A stretch of 64,000 bases of DNA from Qipengyuania seohaensis (GTDB taxonomy: Bacteria; Pseudomonadota; Alphaproteobacteria; Sphingomonadales; Sphingomonadaceae), in NCBI RefSeq assembly GCF_002795865.1, contig NZ_CP024920.1, positions 1,957,001 through 2,021,000 of the forward strand. Direction: 5' to 3'. Shown here piece by piece: positions 1 through 9,601 of this stretch. Numbering within the stretch: position 1 is the stretch's first letter; each line of letters opens with the position of its first letter. The notes below the pieces were generated by a model. The model searched no databases. It had not been told where the DNA came from and was given only the letters and a program-made list of their open reading frames with translations. The position numbers were made by a program, and so were the translations under genes.

Positions 1-1
1 T

Positions 2-1006
2 TTCAGCGCGGAAGACCAGAACGCCTTCGGCACGAACATCTCAGATCTGTACGACGGTGACGGAAGCTTCACCTTCATCGGTTCGTGCAGCGCGGACCTG
101 CGACAGACTTTCACGCTCAGCGATAGTATCGCAGATATCCAGGCTGCAGGGCTGAGCGCGACGCAGGCCCAGCAGGTCTTCAACGCAGTCCGCGCTCCGG
201 ACGAAGCGAAGGCCGAAGGGGTGATCTACAAGGGGACGGTCAATGTAACACCGTCCGAAGACCTCCTGTTCTACGCCACCTATTCCGAGGGCTTCCGTCC
301 GGGCCTGCTGAACCGTCCCGGTGGGGCAACGAACGGCGCAGGTTTCACAGTGCCATTCGAACTGCAGACCGACGAAGTTGCGAACTACGAGCTCGGATGG
401 AAGATGGATCTGCTGGAGGGTCAGCTGCGCTTCAACGGCAGCGCCTTCTACGTGGACATCAGCAATCTGCAGACCACGATCTTCGATCCCTCGATCACCA
501 ATCTGTTCTTCTCGGCCAATGCGGCCAACGCAGAGATTCGCGGTGTCGAAGCCGATTTCACCGTGGCGCCTTACAGCGTGCCGGGTCTGACTGTTGCCGG
601 CGCTTTCTCGGTCCTCGACACCGAGATTACCGAAGTGCTCATCCCGACCAATGACGTCGTTGTCGGTTCCGATCTTGCGTTCGCCCCGTCCTTCCAGGGC
701 AATCTGCGCGTACGCTACGAATGGGATCTCGGTGACAGTCTGGAAGCCTATATCCAGCCGCAGGTCTCGCATTCGGCGAACAAGTTCACCGATGTGATCG
801 AGATCAACAAGCTTGAACTCGACAGCTATACCATCGTCGATCTTGCTGCGGGTATCCGTACGCAGAGCGGCTGGAATTTCGAAGTGTTCGCCGACAACCT
901 CAATGACGAGAGGGCCCAGATTTCGGGTAATTACGTCAACGACCGTCCGCGTATCTCGACCAATCGTCCCCGTACGATCGGGCTGCGGGTCTCTTTCGAT
1001 TACTGA
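2..1006 (+). CDS. TonB-dependent receptor, C-terminal part (5' end outside window)
   Basis: The reading frame is already open at the first base, so this is the C-terminal ~334 residues of a larger outer-membrane protein. The text reads as alternating beta-strands of a TonB-dependent receptor barrel. It contains the typical 'YATYSEGFRPG' strand, 'ELGWKMDLLEGQLRFNGSAF' type repeats and a final strand ending in FDY. Such receptors import oligosaccharides, siderophores or cobamides using TonB energy. The neighbouring galactosidases and sugar symporter suggest a galactoside ligand, but that is inference. The plug domain and TonB box are not visible. A strong terminator follows the stop. Confidence 0.9.
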   Translation, partial: FSAEDQNAFGTNISDLYDGDGSFTFIGSCSADLRQTFTLSDSIADIQAAGLSATQAQQVFNAVRAPDEAKAEGVIYKGTVNVTPSEDLLFYATYSEGFRPGLLNRPGGATNGAGFTVPFELQTDEVANYELGWKMDLLEGQLRFNGSAFYVDISNLQTTIFDPSITNLFFSANAANAEIRGVEADFTVAPYSVPGLTVAGAFSVLDTEITEVLIPTNDVVVGSDLAFAPSFQGNLRVRYEWDLGDSLEAYIQPQVSHSANKFTDVIEINKLELDSYTIVDLAAGIRTQSGWNFEVFADNLNDERAQISGNYVNDRPRISTNRPRTIGLRVSFDY

Positions 1007-1029
1007 TCGAACCTTGATCTGAAAGATCG

Positions 1030-1074
1030 AACGGCGGGGGCGAGCTTGGGTTCGCCTCCGCCGTTCTTCTTTGT
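1030..1074 (+). terminator. Rho-independent terminator after TonB receptor
   Basis: Arms 1030-1044 and 1051-1065 pair almost perfectly (AACGGCGG.GGCGA with its complement) around a short loop. A T-rich tail (TTCTTCTTTGTT) follows. It separates the receptor from the sulfotransferase gene. Confidence 0.85.
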
Positions 1075-1086
1075 TAGGGAATCACC

Positions 1087-3054
1087 ATGAGCTCTCGCGA
1101 AGAACAGCTGGCACTGGCCCAGTCGGCTATGCAGGCTGGCGATTTCCGGCGTGGTCTGGAATTGGCACAGGCCGCGATTGCCGATCAAGCCGGCGATGGC
1201 GAAGCCTTGTACATGGCAGCGGTGGCTTCCCGCTATCTCGACCATGATACAGATGCGGCGGACTATCTGTCCCGACTGCACGAGGCGATGCCGGAGTATG
1301 GCCGCGCCTGGCAGGAAGAGGGGCACCTGGCCCGTAAAGCGGGCGACCTGCCTGTGGCGATTGCCGCTTATCGCAAGGCTACAAGGTACAACCCCGCGCT
1401 GGAGGCAAGCTGGCGGGCGCTGGCTGAATTGCTGGTGACCAATGGAAACGAGAGCGATGCGCGAATTGCAGCGATGCAGGCGCGAAGGATCTCCGAACTT
1501 CCACGCGAACTGGTTGCCGTAACTCACCATTTACACGAAGGTCGGCTGCTGCGTGCAGAGGAAATCTGCCGTCATTACCTGCGCAGGAATCCGCGCGATG
1601 TCGAAGGCATGCGCTTGCTAGCCCAGATCGGGATAAAGCTCGGGGTGCTCGACGATGCCGAGTTCCTGCTCGAGAGCGCAGTGGCCTTCGATCCGGAGAG
1701 TATCCAGTTGCGGCTGGATCATATCGATGCGCTGCGACGTCGCCAGAAATTCGACCGCGCGCGCGAGGAAGCAGAGGCCCTGCACAGCCGGGATCCGGAC
1801 AACCCGCTGTTCCAGTCGCATCTCGCCATCGAGAGCATGCAGACCGGCAATTACGAACGCGCATTCGAACTATTCGACGAGGTTCTCGAAAAGCTGCCGA
1901 ATGATGTCGCAACCCTGACAAGCAAGGGGCACGCACTCAAGACGACCGGTGCTAGCGATGATGCCGTCGCCAGCTATCGCAAGGCTATCGCTGCCAAACC
2001 CGATCATGGCGACGCCTGGTATGCCCTTGCAAATCTCAAGACCTATCGCTTCGCAGACGAAGAAGTGGAGGCGATGCGTGCGCAGTTGAACCAAGGCGGG
2101 CTTGCGTTCATGGACCGGGTTCACCTGTGCTTTTCCCTTGGGAAGGCGTTGGAAGATCGCAAGGAACATGCCGATGCCTTCGTCTACTATGAGCGGGGCA
2201 ACGACCTGAAGCGCGCGCAGACCCGTTACAGCGCCGATGCCATGAGCGAGGAGCTCGCCAGGCAACGCGAGGTTTGCACTGCCGAACTCTTCGCCAAGAA
2301 TGAGGGACAGGGCTTTTCAGCGCCCGACCCCATCTTCATCCTCGGCCTGCCGCGAGCGGGATCGACACTGCTCGAGCAGATTTTGGCAAGCCATTCGCAA
2401 GTCGACGGCACTCTCGAGCTTCCCAACATCCTCTCGCTCGCTCACCGCTTGCGGGGCCGCAAAGCCGGAGAGTCGCTGTATCCGGCTATCCTGCACGATC
2501 TGACCCCCGAACAATTGAGCGATTTCGGCGAAGCATTCATCGAGGATACGCGTGTGCACCGTCAGGGCGCGCCGTTCTTCATCGACAAGATGCCGAACAA
2601 TTTCCGCCATATCGGGCTCATCCATCTGATGCTGCCCAATGCGAAAATCATCGACGCACGGCGGGCACCGATGGATTGCTGCTTTTCCGGTTTCAAGCAG
2701 CTGTTCGCAGAAGGGCAGGAATTTACGTACGGTCTCAAGGAGATCGGTCAGTATTATGCCGACTATGTTCGCTTGATGGATCATTGGGACGAAGTCCTTC
2801 CGGGAAAGGTCCTGCGGGTACAGCACGAGGATGTCCTGGACGACCTCGAAGGTGAGGTCCGACGGATGCTGGACTATCTCGAACTGCCGTTCGAGGAGAC
2901 GTGCCTGACCTTCCACGAAACAGAGAGAGCGGTGCGTACGGCAAGCAGCGAACAGGTGCGTAGGCCGATCAACCGCAGCGGTCAGGACGCGTGGAAACCA
3001 TTCGAGCCATGGTTGGGCGAGCTGAAATCCGCGCTGGGCGGATTGGCAGGCTGA
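1087..3054 (+). CDS. TPR-repeat sulfotransferase family protein
   Basis: A 655-residue protein in two halves. Residues ~1-380 are tandem TPR-like helical repeats (for example 'AIAAYRKATRYNPALEASWR' and 'AVASYRKAIAAKPDHGDAWY'). Residues ~410-640 are a PAPS-type sulfotransferase domain with the 5'-phosphosulfate loop 'ILGLPRAGSTLLEQIL' near residue 420 and a 3'-phosphate-binding segment 'DARRAPMDCCFSGFKQ' near 520. The family transfers sulfate from PAPS; the acceptor is unknown. In sphingomonads such genes often sit directly beside TonB receptors, as here, which hints at a joint role. No signal peptide is seen, so it is probably cytoplasmic. Confidence 0.88.
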   Translation: MSSREEQLALAQSAMQAGDFRRGLELAQAAIADQAGDGEALYMAAVASRYLDHDTDAADYLSRLHEAMPEYGRAWQEEGHLARKAGDLPVAIAAYRKATRYNPALEASWRALAELLVTNGNESDARIAAMQARRISELPRELVAVTHHLHEGRLLRAEEICRHYLRRNPRDVEGMRLLAQIGIKLGVLDDAEFLLESAVAFDPESIQLRLDHIDALRRRQKFDRAREEAEALHSRDPDNPLFQSHLAIESMQTGNYERAFELFDEVLEKLPNDVATLTSKGHALKTTGASDDAVASYRKAIAAKPDHGDAWYALANLKTYRFADEEVEAMRAQLNQGGLAFMDRVHLCFSLGKALEDRKEHADAFVYYERGNDLKRAQTRYSADAMSEELARQREVCTAELFAKNEGQGFSAPDPIFILGLPRAGSTLLEQILASHSQVDGTLELPNILSLAHRLRGRKAGESLYPAILHDLTPEQLSDFGEAFIEDTRVHRQGAPFFIDKMPNNFRHIGLIHLMLPNAKIIDARRAPMDCCFSGFKQLFAEGQEFTYGLKEIGQYYADYVRLMDHWDEVLPGKVLRVQHEDVLDDLEGEVRRMLDYLELPFEETCLTFHETERAVRTASSEQVRRPINRSGQDAWKPFEPWLGELKSALGGLAG

Positions 3055-3068
3055 TTGGGAAAGCGGTG

Positions 3069-3929
3069 ATGATCGACCTTGCGTTCGGCGACTATGCGCT
3101 CTCGATCAACCCGGAAGTGGGCGGCAGCTTGTCTGCTTTCCGGTGGCGCGGTCTGGATGTCATGCGACCTGCCGAGGGCACGAGCGTCCTCGATAGCTCC
3201 TGCTTCCCGCTCGTACCGTTTTCAAATCGTATCGCAGGATCGCGGTTCGAGTTTGGCGGGAAGGACATACTACTCGAACCCAACCACCCCAGCGCGCCGC
3301 ATGAACCGGTACTGCACGGTTATGGCTGGACCTCGGGCTGGAGCGTCCTCGAAGCTAGCTCGCATCGGGCGCTTATCGGGTTCCGTTACCCAGGAGCCGA
3401 CTGGCCATGGCCTTTCACTGCGAACGCCGCGTACGAGCTCGATGGAAACGGCCTAAAGGCATCACTCACGGTCACGAATGAGGGCGACAGTCCCATGCCT
3501 GCGGGATTGGGCTTTCACCCGTATTTCCCACGCACTTCGCAGACTGTTTATCGCGGTTACCATAGCGGCGAATGGCAAGTAGACGACGCTTGCCTTCCGC
3601 GCGCCTTGTCTAAGCGTGAAAAGCCTTGTGATTGGTGGGCCGGGAAACCGGTCGGCACGCGTTTGGTCGATACCGTTTACGCGGGTCGTAGTGGACCTTT
3701 GCAGATCCAATGGCCCGAGAGTGATATTGCGGCAGTCATTTCCCCTGATGACGATCTGGGATGCACCACCATATACGTACCGGCAGGCGAAGACTTCTTC
3801 TGTGTCGAACCGGTCAGCCATGCGACCGATGCCATTCATGGGCAGGCCGGGCAGCCTGCGATGCGAGCCCTGATGCCGGGTGAGGTATGGACCGTCTCGA
3901 TGTCTATAGAGGTGCGAAGCCTTAGCTAG
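3069..3929 (+). CDS. galM: Aldose 1-epimerase (galactose mutarotase family)
   Basis: This 286-residue protein interconverts alpha and beta anomers of aldoses and supplies alpha-galactose to galactokinase. It contains 'PLVPFSNRIAGSRFEFGGK' and 'AGLGFHPYFPR', whose histidine lies in the mutarotase active-site block, and a C-terminal 'FFCVEPVSHATDAIH' block typical of the family. The ATG at 3069 is chosen because GGGA lies about 8 bases upstream; a GTG at 3066 is also possible. It starts 14 bases after the sulfotransferase stop. Its TAG stop overlaps the stop of galK on the other strand through a shared CTAG. Confidence 0.88.
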   Translation: MIDLAFGDYALSINPEVGGSLSAFRWRGLDVMRPAEGTSVLDSSCFPLVPFSNRIAGSRFEFGGKDILLEPNHPSAPHEPVLHGYGWTSGWSVLEASSHRALIGFRYPGADWPWPFTANAAYELDGNGLKASLTVTNEGDSPMPAGLGFHPYFPRTSQTVYRGYHSGEWQVDDACLPRALSKREKPCDWWAGKPVGTRLVDTVYAGRSGPLQIQWPESDIAAVISPDDDLGCTTIYVPAGEDFFCVEPVSHATDAIHGQAGQPAMRALMPGEVWTVSMSIEVRSLS

Positions 3930-5008
3930 AACACCGGCCGGACCGGACGATCCAATGCCTTTTCAAGATCGGGAAGGGCGGCGCGGTCCAGAACGATAAC
4001 TACCGAACCACCGAAACCCGCGCCGGTCATTCTGGCAGCTCCGCGTCCGTCCAAAATGGCGTCGACAGCATCGACAAGCCGGTCAACCTCTGGAACGCTG
4101 ACTTCGAAAAGGTCTCGCAGGGACGCATGGCCCTCGCGCAGGATCGAAGTCATGGCGTCAAGATCTGATTCGGCGATGGCTTGTGTCGCACGCCTGACGC
4201 GCGAGATTTCCTCGACGACGTGAAGGGCGCGCTTGAATTCCATCTCGTTCAGTGCCGCGCCGTCCAGCGAGGCACGGTCGGCATCGCGAAGGCTCGCGAT
4301 GCCAAGCTTGCGTGCGGCCGTCTCGCATTGCTCGCGCCGTAAGTTGTATTCTCCGTCGACCAAGCCCCTCGTTACGCCGCTGTCGACTATCGCGACCGAC
4401 CAGTGCGAAGGCAGTTCGAATTGTTGGCACGCCAGGTCGCGGCAATCGAGGAGAAGGGCCTTTCCCGTTTCCCCAGCTGCCACTGCCATCTGGTCCATGA
4501 TGCCGCAAGCAACGCCTGCCCATTCGTGCTCGGTCCGCTGGGCTGCCTTGGCGAGCGAGGCGGGATCGTATTGGCGGCCAAGCGCATCACCCAAGGCGCG
4601 GCCGAGAGCCACGCAGAAGGATGCAGAGGAGGAGAGGCCGGAACCGCGCGGCAGATTGCCGTGCACGAGCAAGTCAATCCCGGTGCCGGGTGGAGGGGAT
4701 AATTCGGCAGCCATCCCCCGGACGTAGGATCGCCAGTCGAGGACAGGCGGCCTCGGTGGTCGCGGGGCAGCGAACCGGTCGCTTTCGTCAAGGTCCGCAG
4801 CGCGAATGACGATCTCGCCGTGATCGGCGCGCGCCCATGCAACAGCTGTTCCCTCTCGCACGGGCATGGGCAGGACCAGCCCGTCGTTATAGTCGACGTG
4901 CTCTCCGATAAGGTTCACCCGGCCCGGTACGAAAACAGTACCTTCGGCAGCATTGCCGAAGCTTGCCGCGAACTCCCGTGCTGTCTCTTGCATCAAGGTA
5001 TCGCTCAT
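3926..5008 (-). CDS. galK: Galactokinase
   Basis: This GHMP kinase phosphorylates alpha-D-galactose with ATP to galactose-1-phosphate, the first Leloir step. The 360-residue length is near the family norm. It has the galactokinase signature 'GRVNLIGEHVDYNDG' (residues 29-43), the ATP-binding 'RGSGLSSSAS' (121-130) and the catalytic Asp in 'CGIMDQMA' (Asp172). The ATG at 5008 overlaps the stop of galT by 4 bases, and this decides the start although the frame stays open further upstream. It is the last gene of the symporter-GH36-galT-galK operon, so translational coupling is likely. Confidence 0.96.
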   Translation of the reverse strand: MSDTLMQETAREFAASFGNAAEGTVFVPGRVNLIGEHVDYNDGLVLPMPVREGTAVAWARADHGEIVIRAADLDESDRFAAPRPPRPPVLDWRSYVRGMAAELSPPPGTGIDLLVHGNLPRGSGLSSSASFCVALGRALGDALGRQYDPASLAKAAQRTEHEWAGVACGIMDQMAVAAGETGKALLLDCRDLACQQFELPSHWSVAIVDSGVTRGLVDGEYNLRREQCETAARKLGIASLRDADRASLDGAALNEMEFKRALHVVEEISRVRRATQAIAESDLDAMTSILREGHASLRDLFEVSVPEVDRLVDAVDAILDGRGAARMTGAGFGGSVVIVLDRAALPDLEKALDRPVRPVF

Positions 5009-6012
5009 CGCAATTCGGCCCTGATCCGCTCGGCTGCAGCTTCCGGCGTCAGATCGCGCTGTGTCTCGCCAAGCAGCTCGAACCCGACCATGTGCTTGCG
5101 AATATCTGCCGACCGCAGAAGTGGCGGATAGAAGTGCGCGTGCAGACGCCAGTGTGCACAATCGGCACCCAGTCCATGGGGTGCGCCGTGCCACCCCATC
5201 GAGTAGGGGAAATCGGTGTCGAAAAGCCTGTCGTAGGCAGGCAGAAGCGTGCCGAGAATATCGGCCAGGGCCGACCGACCCTCTTCGCGGATATCTTCTA
5301 GCCGGCGGAAATCACCGCGCGCGACCAGCAAGGTCTCGAAGGGCCATGCCGCCCAATGAGGGACAATTGCGATCCAGTGCTCGTTGTGAGCGATCAGGCG
5401 CTTTCCATCACCCAATTCACGCCGTGCGACTTCGCCGAGAAGAGTATCGCCGCAATTCTCGTAATAATTGCGCTGACGTTCGTTTTCGCGCTGAACGATC
5501 GTGGGCAAGAAATCGCTGGCCCAAACCTGTCCGTGCGGATGCGGAGAAGAAGCGCCCATCATGGCGCCCTTGTTTTCGAATATCTGGACGTTTGCCCAGC
5601 GCGATCCGAGGTCGTCCGACAGATCGCACCAGGTATCGACAACCGCGCGCCGACCCTCGCCAGTCATGCGGGCAAGCGTGGCCGAGTGGTCGGGCGAATA
5701 ACAGATAACCCGTGCTTCGCCGCGCGCCGGCTCTTCCACGAAAAGCTGATCTCCCGCCCTTTCGCTACTTTCGTCGAGAAGGGCAGGAAAGTCGTTGGGA
5801 AAGACGTATGTATCGCCATAGTCAGGATTGGCCGTGCCACCGCTTCGCTCGTTTCCGGGACACAGGTAGCAATCGGGCTCATGCGCGGGGCGGTTGTGGA
5901 TGCCATCATTCTTGCGCTCTCCCTGCCATGGGCGCGCCATGCGCTGCGGGGACACAAGAACATACTCGCCGGTCAGCAGGTTCATCCGCCGATGGGGCTG
6001 TGTCTCGGTCAT
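5005..6012 (-). CDS. galT: Galactose-1-phosphate uridylyltransferase
   Basis: A 335-residue HIT-superfamily enzyme that exchanges UMP between UDP-glucose and galactose-1-phosphate. The active-site 'HPHGQVWA' (158-165), with the nucleophilic histidine in H-P-H, and the zinc-type pair 'CYLC' (48-51) are both present. The opening 'RRMNLLTGEYVLVSPQRMAR' is typical of class I GalT. It overlaps the GH36 gene upstream and galK downstream by 4 bases each, so the three are one translationally coupled unit. UDP-galactose 4-epimerase (galE) is not in the window and must be elsewhere. Confidence 0.96.
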   Translation of the reverse strand: MTETQPHRRMNLLTGEYVLVSPQRMARPWQGERKNDGIHNRPAHEPDCYLCPGNERSGGTANPDYGDTYVFPNDFPALLDESSERAGDQLFVEEPARGEARVICYSPDHSATLARMTGEGRRAVVDTWCDLSDDLGSRWANVQIFENKGAMMGASSPHPHGQVWASDFLPTIVQRENERQRNYYENCGDTLLGEVARRELGDGKRLIAHNEHWIAIVPHWAAWPFETLLVARGDFRRLEDIREEGRSALADILGTLLPAYDRLFDTDFPYSMGWHGAPHGLGADCAHWRLHAHFYPPLLRSADIRKHMVGFELLGETQRDLTPEAAAERIRAELR

Positions 6013-8111
6013 GCCGCCTCCAAGTGGAAGATTGCCGCGCTTTCAACGGTCAGTGCGGGGAGGGGCAGTCCGGCGCCGGCCAGCCAGGAACCGCTAAACG
6101 TGCGCGCGGTCTGTTTCATCGCATCGATTGCCTTGCCATTTCGTGCAGCCAGAACATGTTTTCTCCCAACCTGTTCGAGCAGTCTTACCCGCCAGTCGCG
6201 CCCCGCAGTGAACGGAAGTACAAGGGGGGCATCGCGCCGTTCGTGGGACATCTGCGTGCGTGCAATCCAGAGGATGTACTCGCGGCCGTCGCCCTGCGCT
6301 TGCCACAGAACGCCGTGAGGCCCTTCGCCGAGCAACGTTTCTCCCCCATGGGTGATGCCTCGCCACCGTTTGTAGAAGTCGATCCAGGCAGCAATTTCCT
6401 TGCGATCAGACGTACCGAGGGCATCCGGATCGAGTTCGACGCCGAAATGGCCCTGCAAAGCTATTGCGGCGCGGAAATCGAGTGATTGCGAGCGCCCCGT
6501 CGCATGGCTTGGCGACGCGCCGATGTGCGCGCCCATCAGTTCCGGCGGCATGAAGGCAGTGAACGCACGCTGCATCGGGATGCGCGCCAGGGCGTCGATA
6601 TTGTCGCTTGTCCAGAACCGGTGGGTAAATTCTGCGATGTCCGCATCGATCCGTCCACCTCCGGCCGCGCAACTTTCGATCTCGACATCGGGATGAGCGT
6701 TCCTGATCCGCGTCAGAAGGTCGTAAGTGCCAAGCGTCTGTGCGGAGCCACCTGCTGGCGCGTGGGCTCTGTTGTGATCCCATTTGAGATAGGAAATCGG
6801 GGTGGATGACAAAAGCCGGTCGAGCGCCTCGAAAAGGTAGTCGCGAACCTCTGGCAGTCGCATGTCCAGCACGAGTTGATGACGCGCGGTCGGACCCGGA
6901 TCTTTGCGCCTTCCCAGCGCCCAGTCGGGATGGGCGCGGAACAGGTCGCTGTTCGGGCTGACCATTTCCGGTTCCACCCAGAGGCCGAATTCCATGCCGA
7001 GATTCCGAACATATTCGGCCAGGGGTGCCAGGCCTCGGGGGTACTTGTTCGCATCCGGTGTCCAGTCGCCCAGACCTGCCCGGTCGTCGTTTCGCCCCTT
7101 GAACCACCCATCGTCGAGGACGAAGCGTTCGACACCGATGCTGGCAGCCGCACGCGCCAAATCCTTCATCCGCGCTTCGTCATGCGCGAAATAGCAGGCT
7201 TCCCAGCTATTCAGGTGAACCGGTCGCGGCCGCATCGTGCCGCCTGGCCATTCGAGAATGGAACGGACCATCGCGTGTTGCTGGGCAGCGGTTCCATTGC
7301 GGCCCGACCGGGAAATCGCGACCATCAGCCTGGGTGTGCGATGGCTGTCGCCCGGGGCCAACGTGATTTCGCCCGGCGCATTTATCGCTTCGGCTGATAG
7401 CAGCCACACGCCGTCATCATGTCGCTCGATGGCGATGCGGGTGTCCCCCGACCACGCGAGTTGCGCAGAAATTGCCAGGCCCGAATGCCAGCCGGACGCA
7501 TCGCAAAGTATCTGGCACGCTGGCGGTCCCCCGTGACCGGTCAGCCCCTCGCGCGTCTCCCGCTGACAGCCATGCGAGGGCATCGGCTCGATGCATTCAT
7601 CGAACTCGGCCGCATGTCGGCCACGCCAGGAGACGATGCGCTCGGCGCTGGGCGGGAGAGGCAGGATTGCACTGGCCAGCGAGGAGACGATGAGAGGATT
7701 GGTTCCGTTGTTCGCGACCTCGGTTTCTATAGTGATGCCGGTCGCCAGCTTCGAAAAACGCAGCAGGCAGGTCACTTCTTCGACTTCGTCGGTACAAGCG
7801 AGCTCGATGCGGTCGCTTGCGACTGTCGCTTCAAACTTGCTGAAAGCCAGATCCACGCCCCGCAAGTCCTGTCGAACAAGCCTCACAGCGGAAGGTCCGA
7901 ACCATCCGGGTCCGCCGACTGGCAGGACCGGGAGCGCAAGCGGTTCGTCCATCGAAAAGGTCGTTGCGCCAAGAAGGTCGCGCGCAGGCGGCAGGCTGCC
8001 CGGATCCAGCCGCTCGCCAAAATGACGCCATGCGAAGCCGCCCTTCGGCAGGCGTTCGATCACCAGGCTCCATTCATCGCCGTGAAGGTCCAGGAGGTCT
8101 GCGTCGTTCAT
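6009..8111 (-). CDS. Alpha-galactosidase, glycoside hydrolase family 36
   Basis: A 700-residue GH36 enzyme that would release alpha-1,6-linked galactose from melibiose/raffinose-type sugars. The nucleophile lies in 'SYLKWDHNRAH' (Asp445) and the acid/base Asp in 'FWTSDNIDALAR' (Asp503), with 'FVLDDGWFKGRNDDRAGLGDW' before them. No signal peptide is present, so it probably acts in the cytoplasm on imported sugar. The start at 8111 overlaps the symporter stop by 4 bases and fits the operon pattern better than the longer open frame upstream. Substrate is inferred from family and neighbours. Confidence 0.93.
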   Translation of the reverse strand: MNDADLLDLHGDEWSLVIERLPKGGFAWRHFGERLDPGSLPPARDLLGATTFSMDEPLALPVLPVGGPGWFGPSAVRLVRQDLRGVDLAFSKFEATVASDRIELACTDEVEEVTCLLRFSKLATGITIETEVANNGTNPLIVSSLASAILPLPPSAERIVSWRGRHAAEFDECIEPMPSHGCQRETREGLTGHGGPPACQILCDASGWHSGLAISAQLAWSGDTRIAIERHDDGVWLLSAEAINAPGEITLAPGDSHRTPRLMVAISRSGRNGTAAQQHAMVRSILEWPGGTMRPRPVHLNSWEACYFAHDEARMKDLARAAASIGVERFVLDDGWFKGRNDDRAGLGDWTPDANKYPRGLAPLAEYVRNLGMEFGLWVEPEMVSPNSDLFRAHPDWALGRRKDPGPTARHQLVLDMRLPEVRDYLFEALDRLLSSTPISYLKWDHNRAHAPAGGSAQTLGTYDLLTRIRNAHPDVEIESCAAGGGRIDADIAEFTHRFWTSDNIDALARIPMQRAFTAFMPPELMGAHIGASPSHATGRSQSLDFRAAIALQGHFGVELDPDALGTSDRKEIAAWIDFYKRWRGITHGGETLLGEGPHGVLWQAQGDGREYILWIARTQMSHERRDAPLVLPFTAGRDWRVRLLEQVGRKHVLAARNGKAIDAMKQTARTFSGSWLAGAGLPLPALTVESAAIFHLEAA

Positions 8112-9601
8112 GCCTGTGCGGAAACTTCGCTCTTGCCGCGGAAAAGGGAAAGGCCAAGCCATTCCGCCCTCCGTCCCAGAACGAACCTGTTGAAACCGAG
8201 CGCCGCGAGAACCGACGTTAACAGGGTGACCACCATGAAGTCGATGTAGTGGATACCAACCGCCTCGGAAAAGCCGGCGTTGAACGTGAACAGACCGTAC
8301 AGCGAAATGCCCCAGACCACGCCGGCGATCGCGGAGCGCGCAGCTACGTTGCGGAACAGCAGCCCGACAATGAAGGCCGACAGGATCGGCATGGAAGAGA
8401 GGCCATTCAACTGCTGGAGGAGGTTGATGATGCTTTCCGCATTCTGGAACAGCGGAACCATGATCATGGCAAGGACGGTCGCGACCATGCTCATCGCTGC
8501 GCCAAGCTTCCAGTGGTTCTTCACCTCGCCAACGAAACGCTCGTGGAAATCGACCGAATAGAGCGCGACGGTGGAGTTGAGGACGGCGCTGAAAGTGGTG
8601 ATGACTGCGGCCGCGACCATCGCTGCGAATGCACCGGAAAGCCAGCTCGGCAGGACCTCGGCAACAAGGCGGCCATAGGCGGCATCGCCAACGTCCCCGA
8701 ACAGTTTGTAGGCGACCACGCCCGGTATCACTACGATCGGAGGGACCACGAGAATGCGCACCGCGGCCGCTGCAAAGACACCCTTCTGCGCCTCTTTCAC
8801 GGTGGGGGCTGCCATCGCCTTTTGCGTGATGTTCTGGTTGGTCGACCAGTAGAATATCTGGATGAATGCCATGCCGGTGAAGAGCGTGTGGAACGGGATC
8901 GGGCTGTCGGCGCTGCCCACCATGCTCAGCCTTTCCGGCGGAACGCCCGTGACTATGTCGAAATCCACCGCAGCCAGCGCGAGGAATACGATGACGAGGG
9001 CCAGAAACAGGATGCCGATGCCGGAGAAGGTGTCCATTACCGCGACAGCCCTTAGCCCGCCGAAAATCGTGTAGGCCGCCCCGATCACCGCCAGGCCGAA
9101 GGAGAACGCCAGCAGCGGCACATTCGCGCCGAACAACGATTGCAGGAAAAGCCCGCCCGAATAGAGCGCGGCCGGCAGATAGATCAGCAGATTTCCGACG
9201 ATGAAGATCGCCGAAATAAGCGTTCGGATCGAGCGCCCGTCATAACGTCTTTCCAGCAGTTCGGTGACAGTGGTGCAGTTATAACGATAGTAAAGCGGCA
9301 CGAAGACGAAGGCGAGCGTCATGAGGCCGACGAAGCCTGCTATCTCCCACCAGGCCAGCAGCAACATCTGGTTGCCGTTCATCCCGACAAGCTGGTCGGT
9401 GGACAAGTTTGTCAGCGTAATCGCACCAGCAACGAATACCCAGCTCAGGCCCTTGCCAGCGAGGAAGACATCCTTCTCGGATCCGTCGTGCTTGGCGCTC
9501 CTGACCTTCCACCATGTCAGCACTGCCACGAGCGCTGTCAGGCCTGCAAAGACCGCGAGCTGCCCCGCATTTGCGAAATCCGATGTATCGCCGAACACCA
9601 T
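8108..9601 (-). CDS. Sodium:solute symporter (SSS/SLC5 family), probable galactose/galactoside importer
   Basis: A 497-residue inner-membrane protein with about 13-14 hydrophobic segments and SSS-family features such as 'GKGLSWVFVAGAITLTNLST' near the N-terminus and 'TVTELLERRYDGRSIRTL'. It resembles the Vibrio SGLT branch, which co-transports Na+ with galactose. It is first in an operon with GH36, galT and galK, strongly suggesting a galactose or galactoside substrate. A GGGAGGG ribosome site lies directly before the ATG. The gene is divergent from the GH42 gene across 67 bases. Confidence 0.92.
   Translation of the reverse strand: MVFGDTSDFANAGQLAVFAGLTALVAVLTWWKVRSAKHDGSEKDVFLAGKGLSWVFVAGAITLTNLSTDQLVGMNGNQMLLLAWWEIAGFVGLMTLAFVFVPLYYRYNCTTVTELLERRYDGRSIRTLISAIFIVGNLLIYLPAALYSGGLFLQSLFGANVPLLAFSFGLAVIGAAYTIFGGLRAVAVMDTFSGIGILFLALVIVFLALAAVDFDIVTGVPPERLSMVGSADSPIPFHTLFTGMAFIQIFYWSTNQNITQKAMAAPTVKEAQKGVFAAAAVRILVVPPIVVIPGVVAYKLFGDVGDAAYGRLVAEVLPSWLSGAFAAMVAAAVITTFSAVLNSTVALYSVDFHERFVGEVKNHWKLGAAMSMVATVLAMIMVPLFQNAESIINLLQQLNGLSSMPILSAFIVGLLFRNVAARSAIAGVVWGISLYGLFTFNAGFSEAVGIHYIDFMVVTLLTSVLAALGFNRFVLGRRAEWLGLSLFRGKSEVSAQA

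Noticed and set aside
4623..4650. GGAAC resembling an EcfG -35 inside galK
   Set aside because: No CGTT at 16-17 bases; internal to a gene in the opposite direction.
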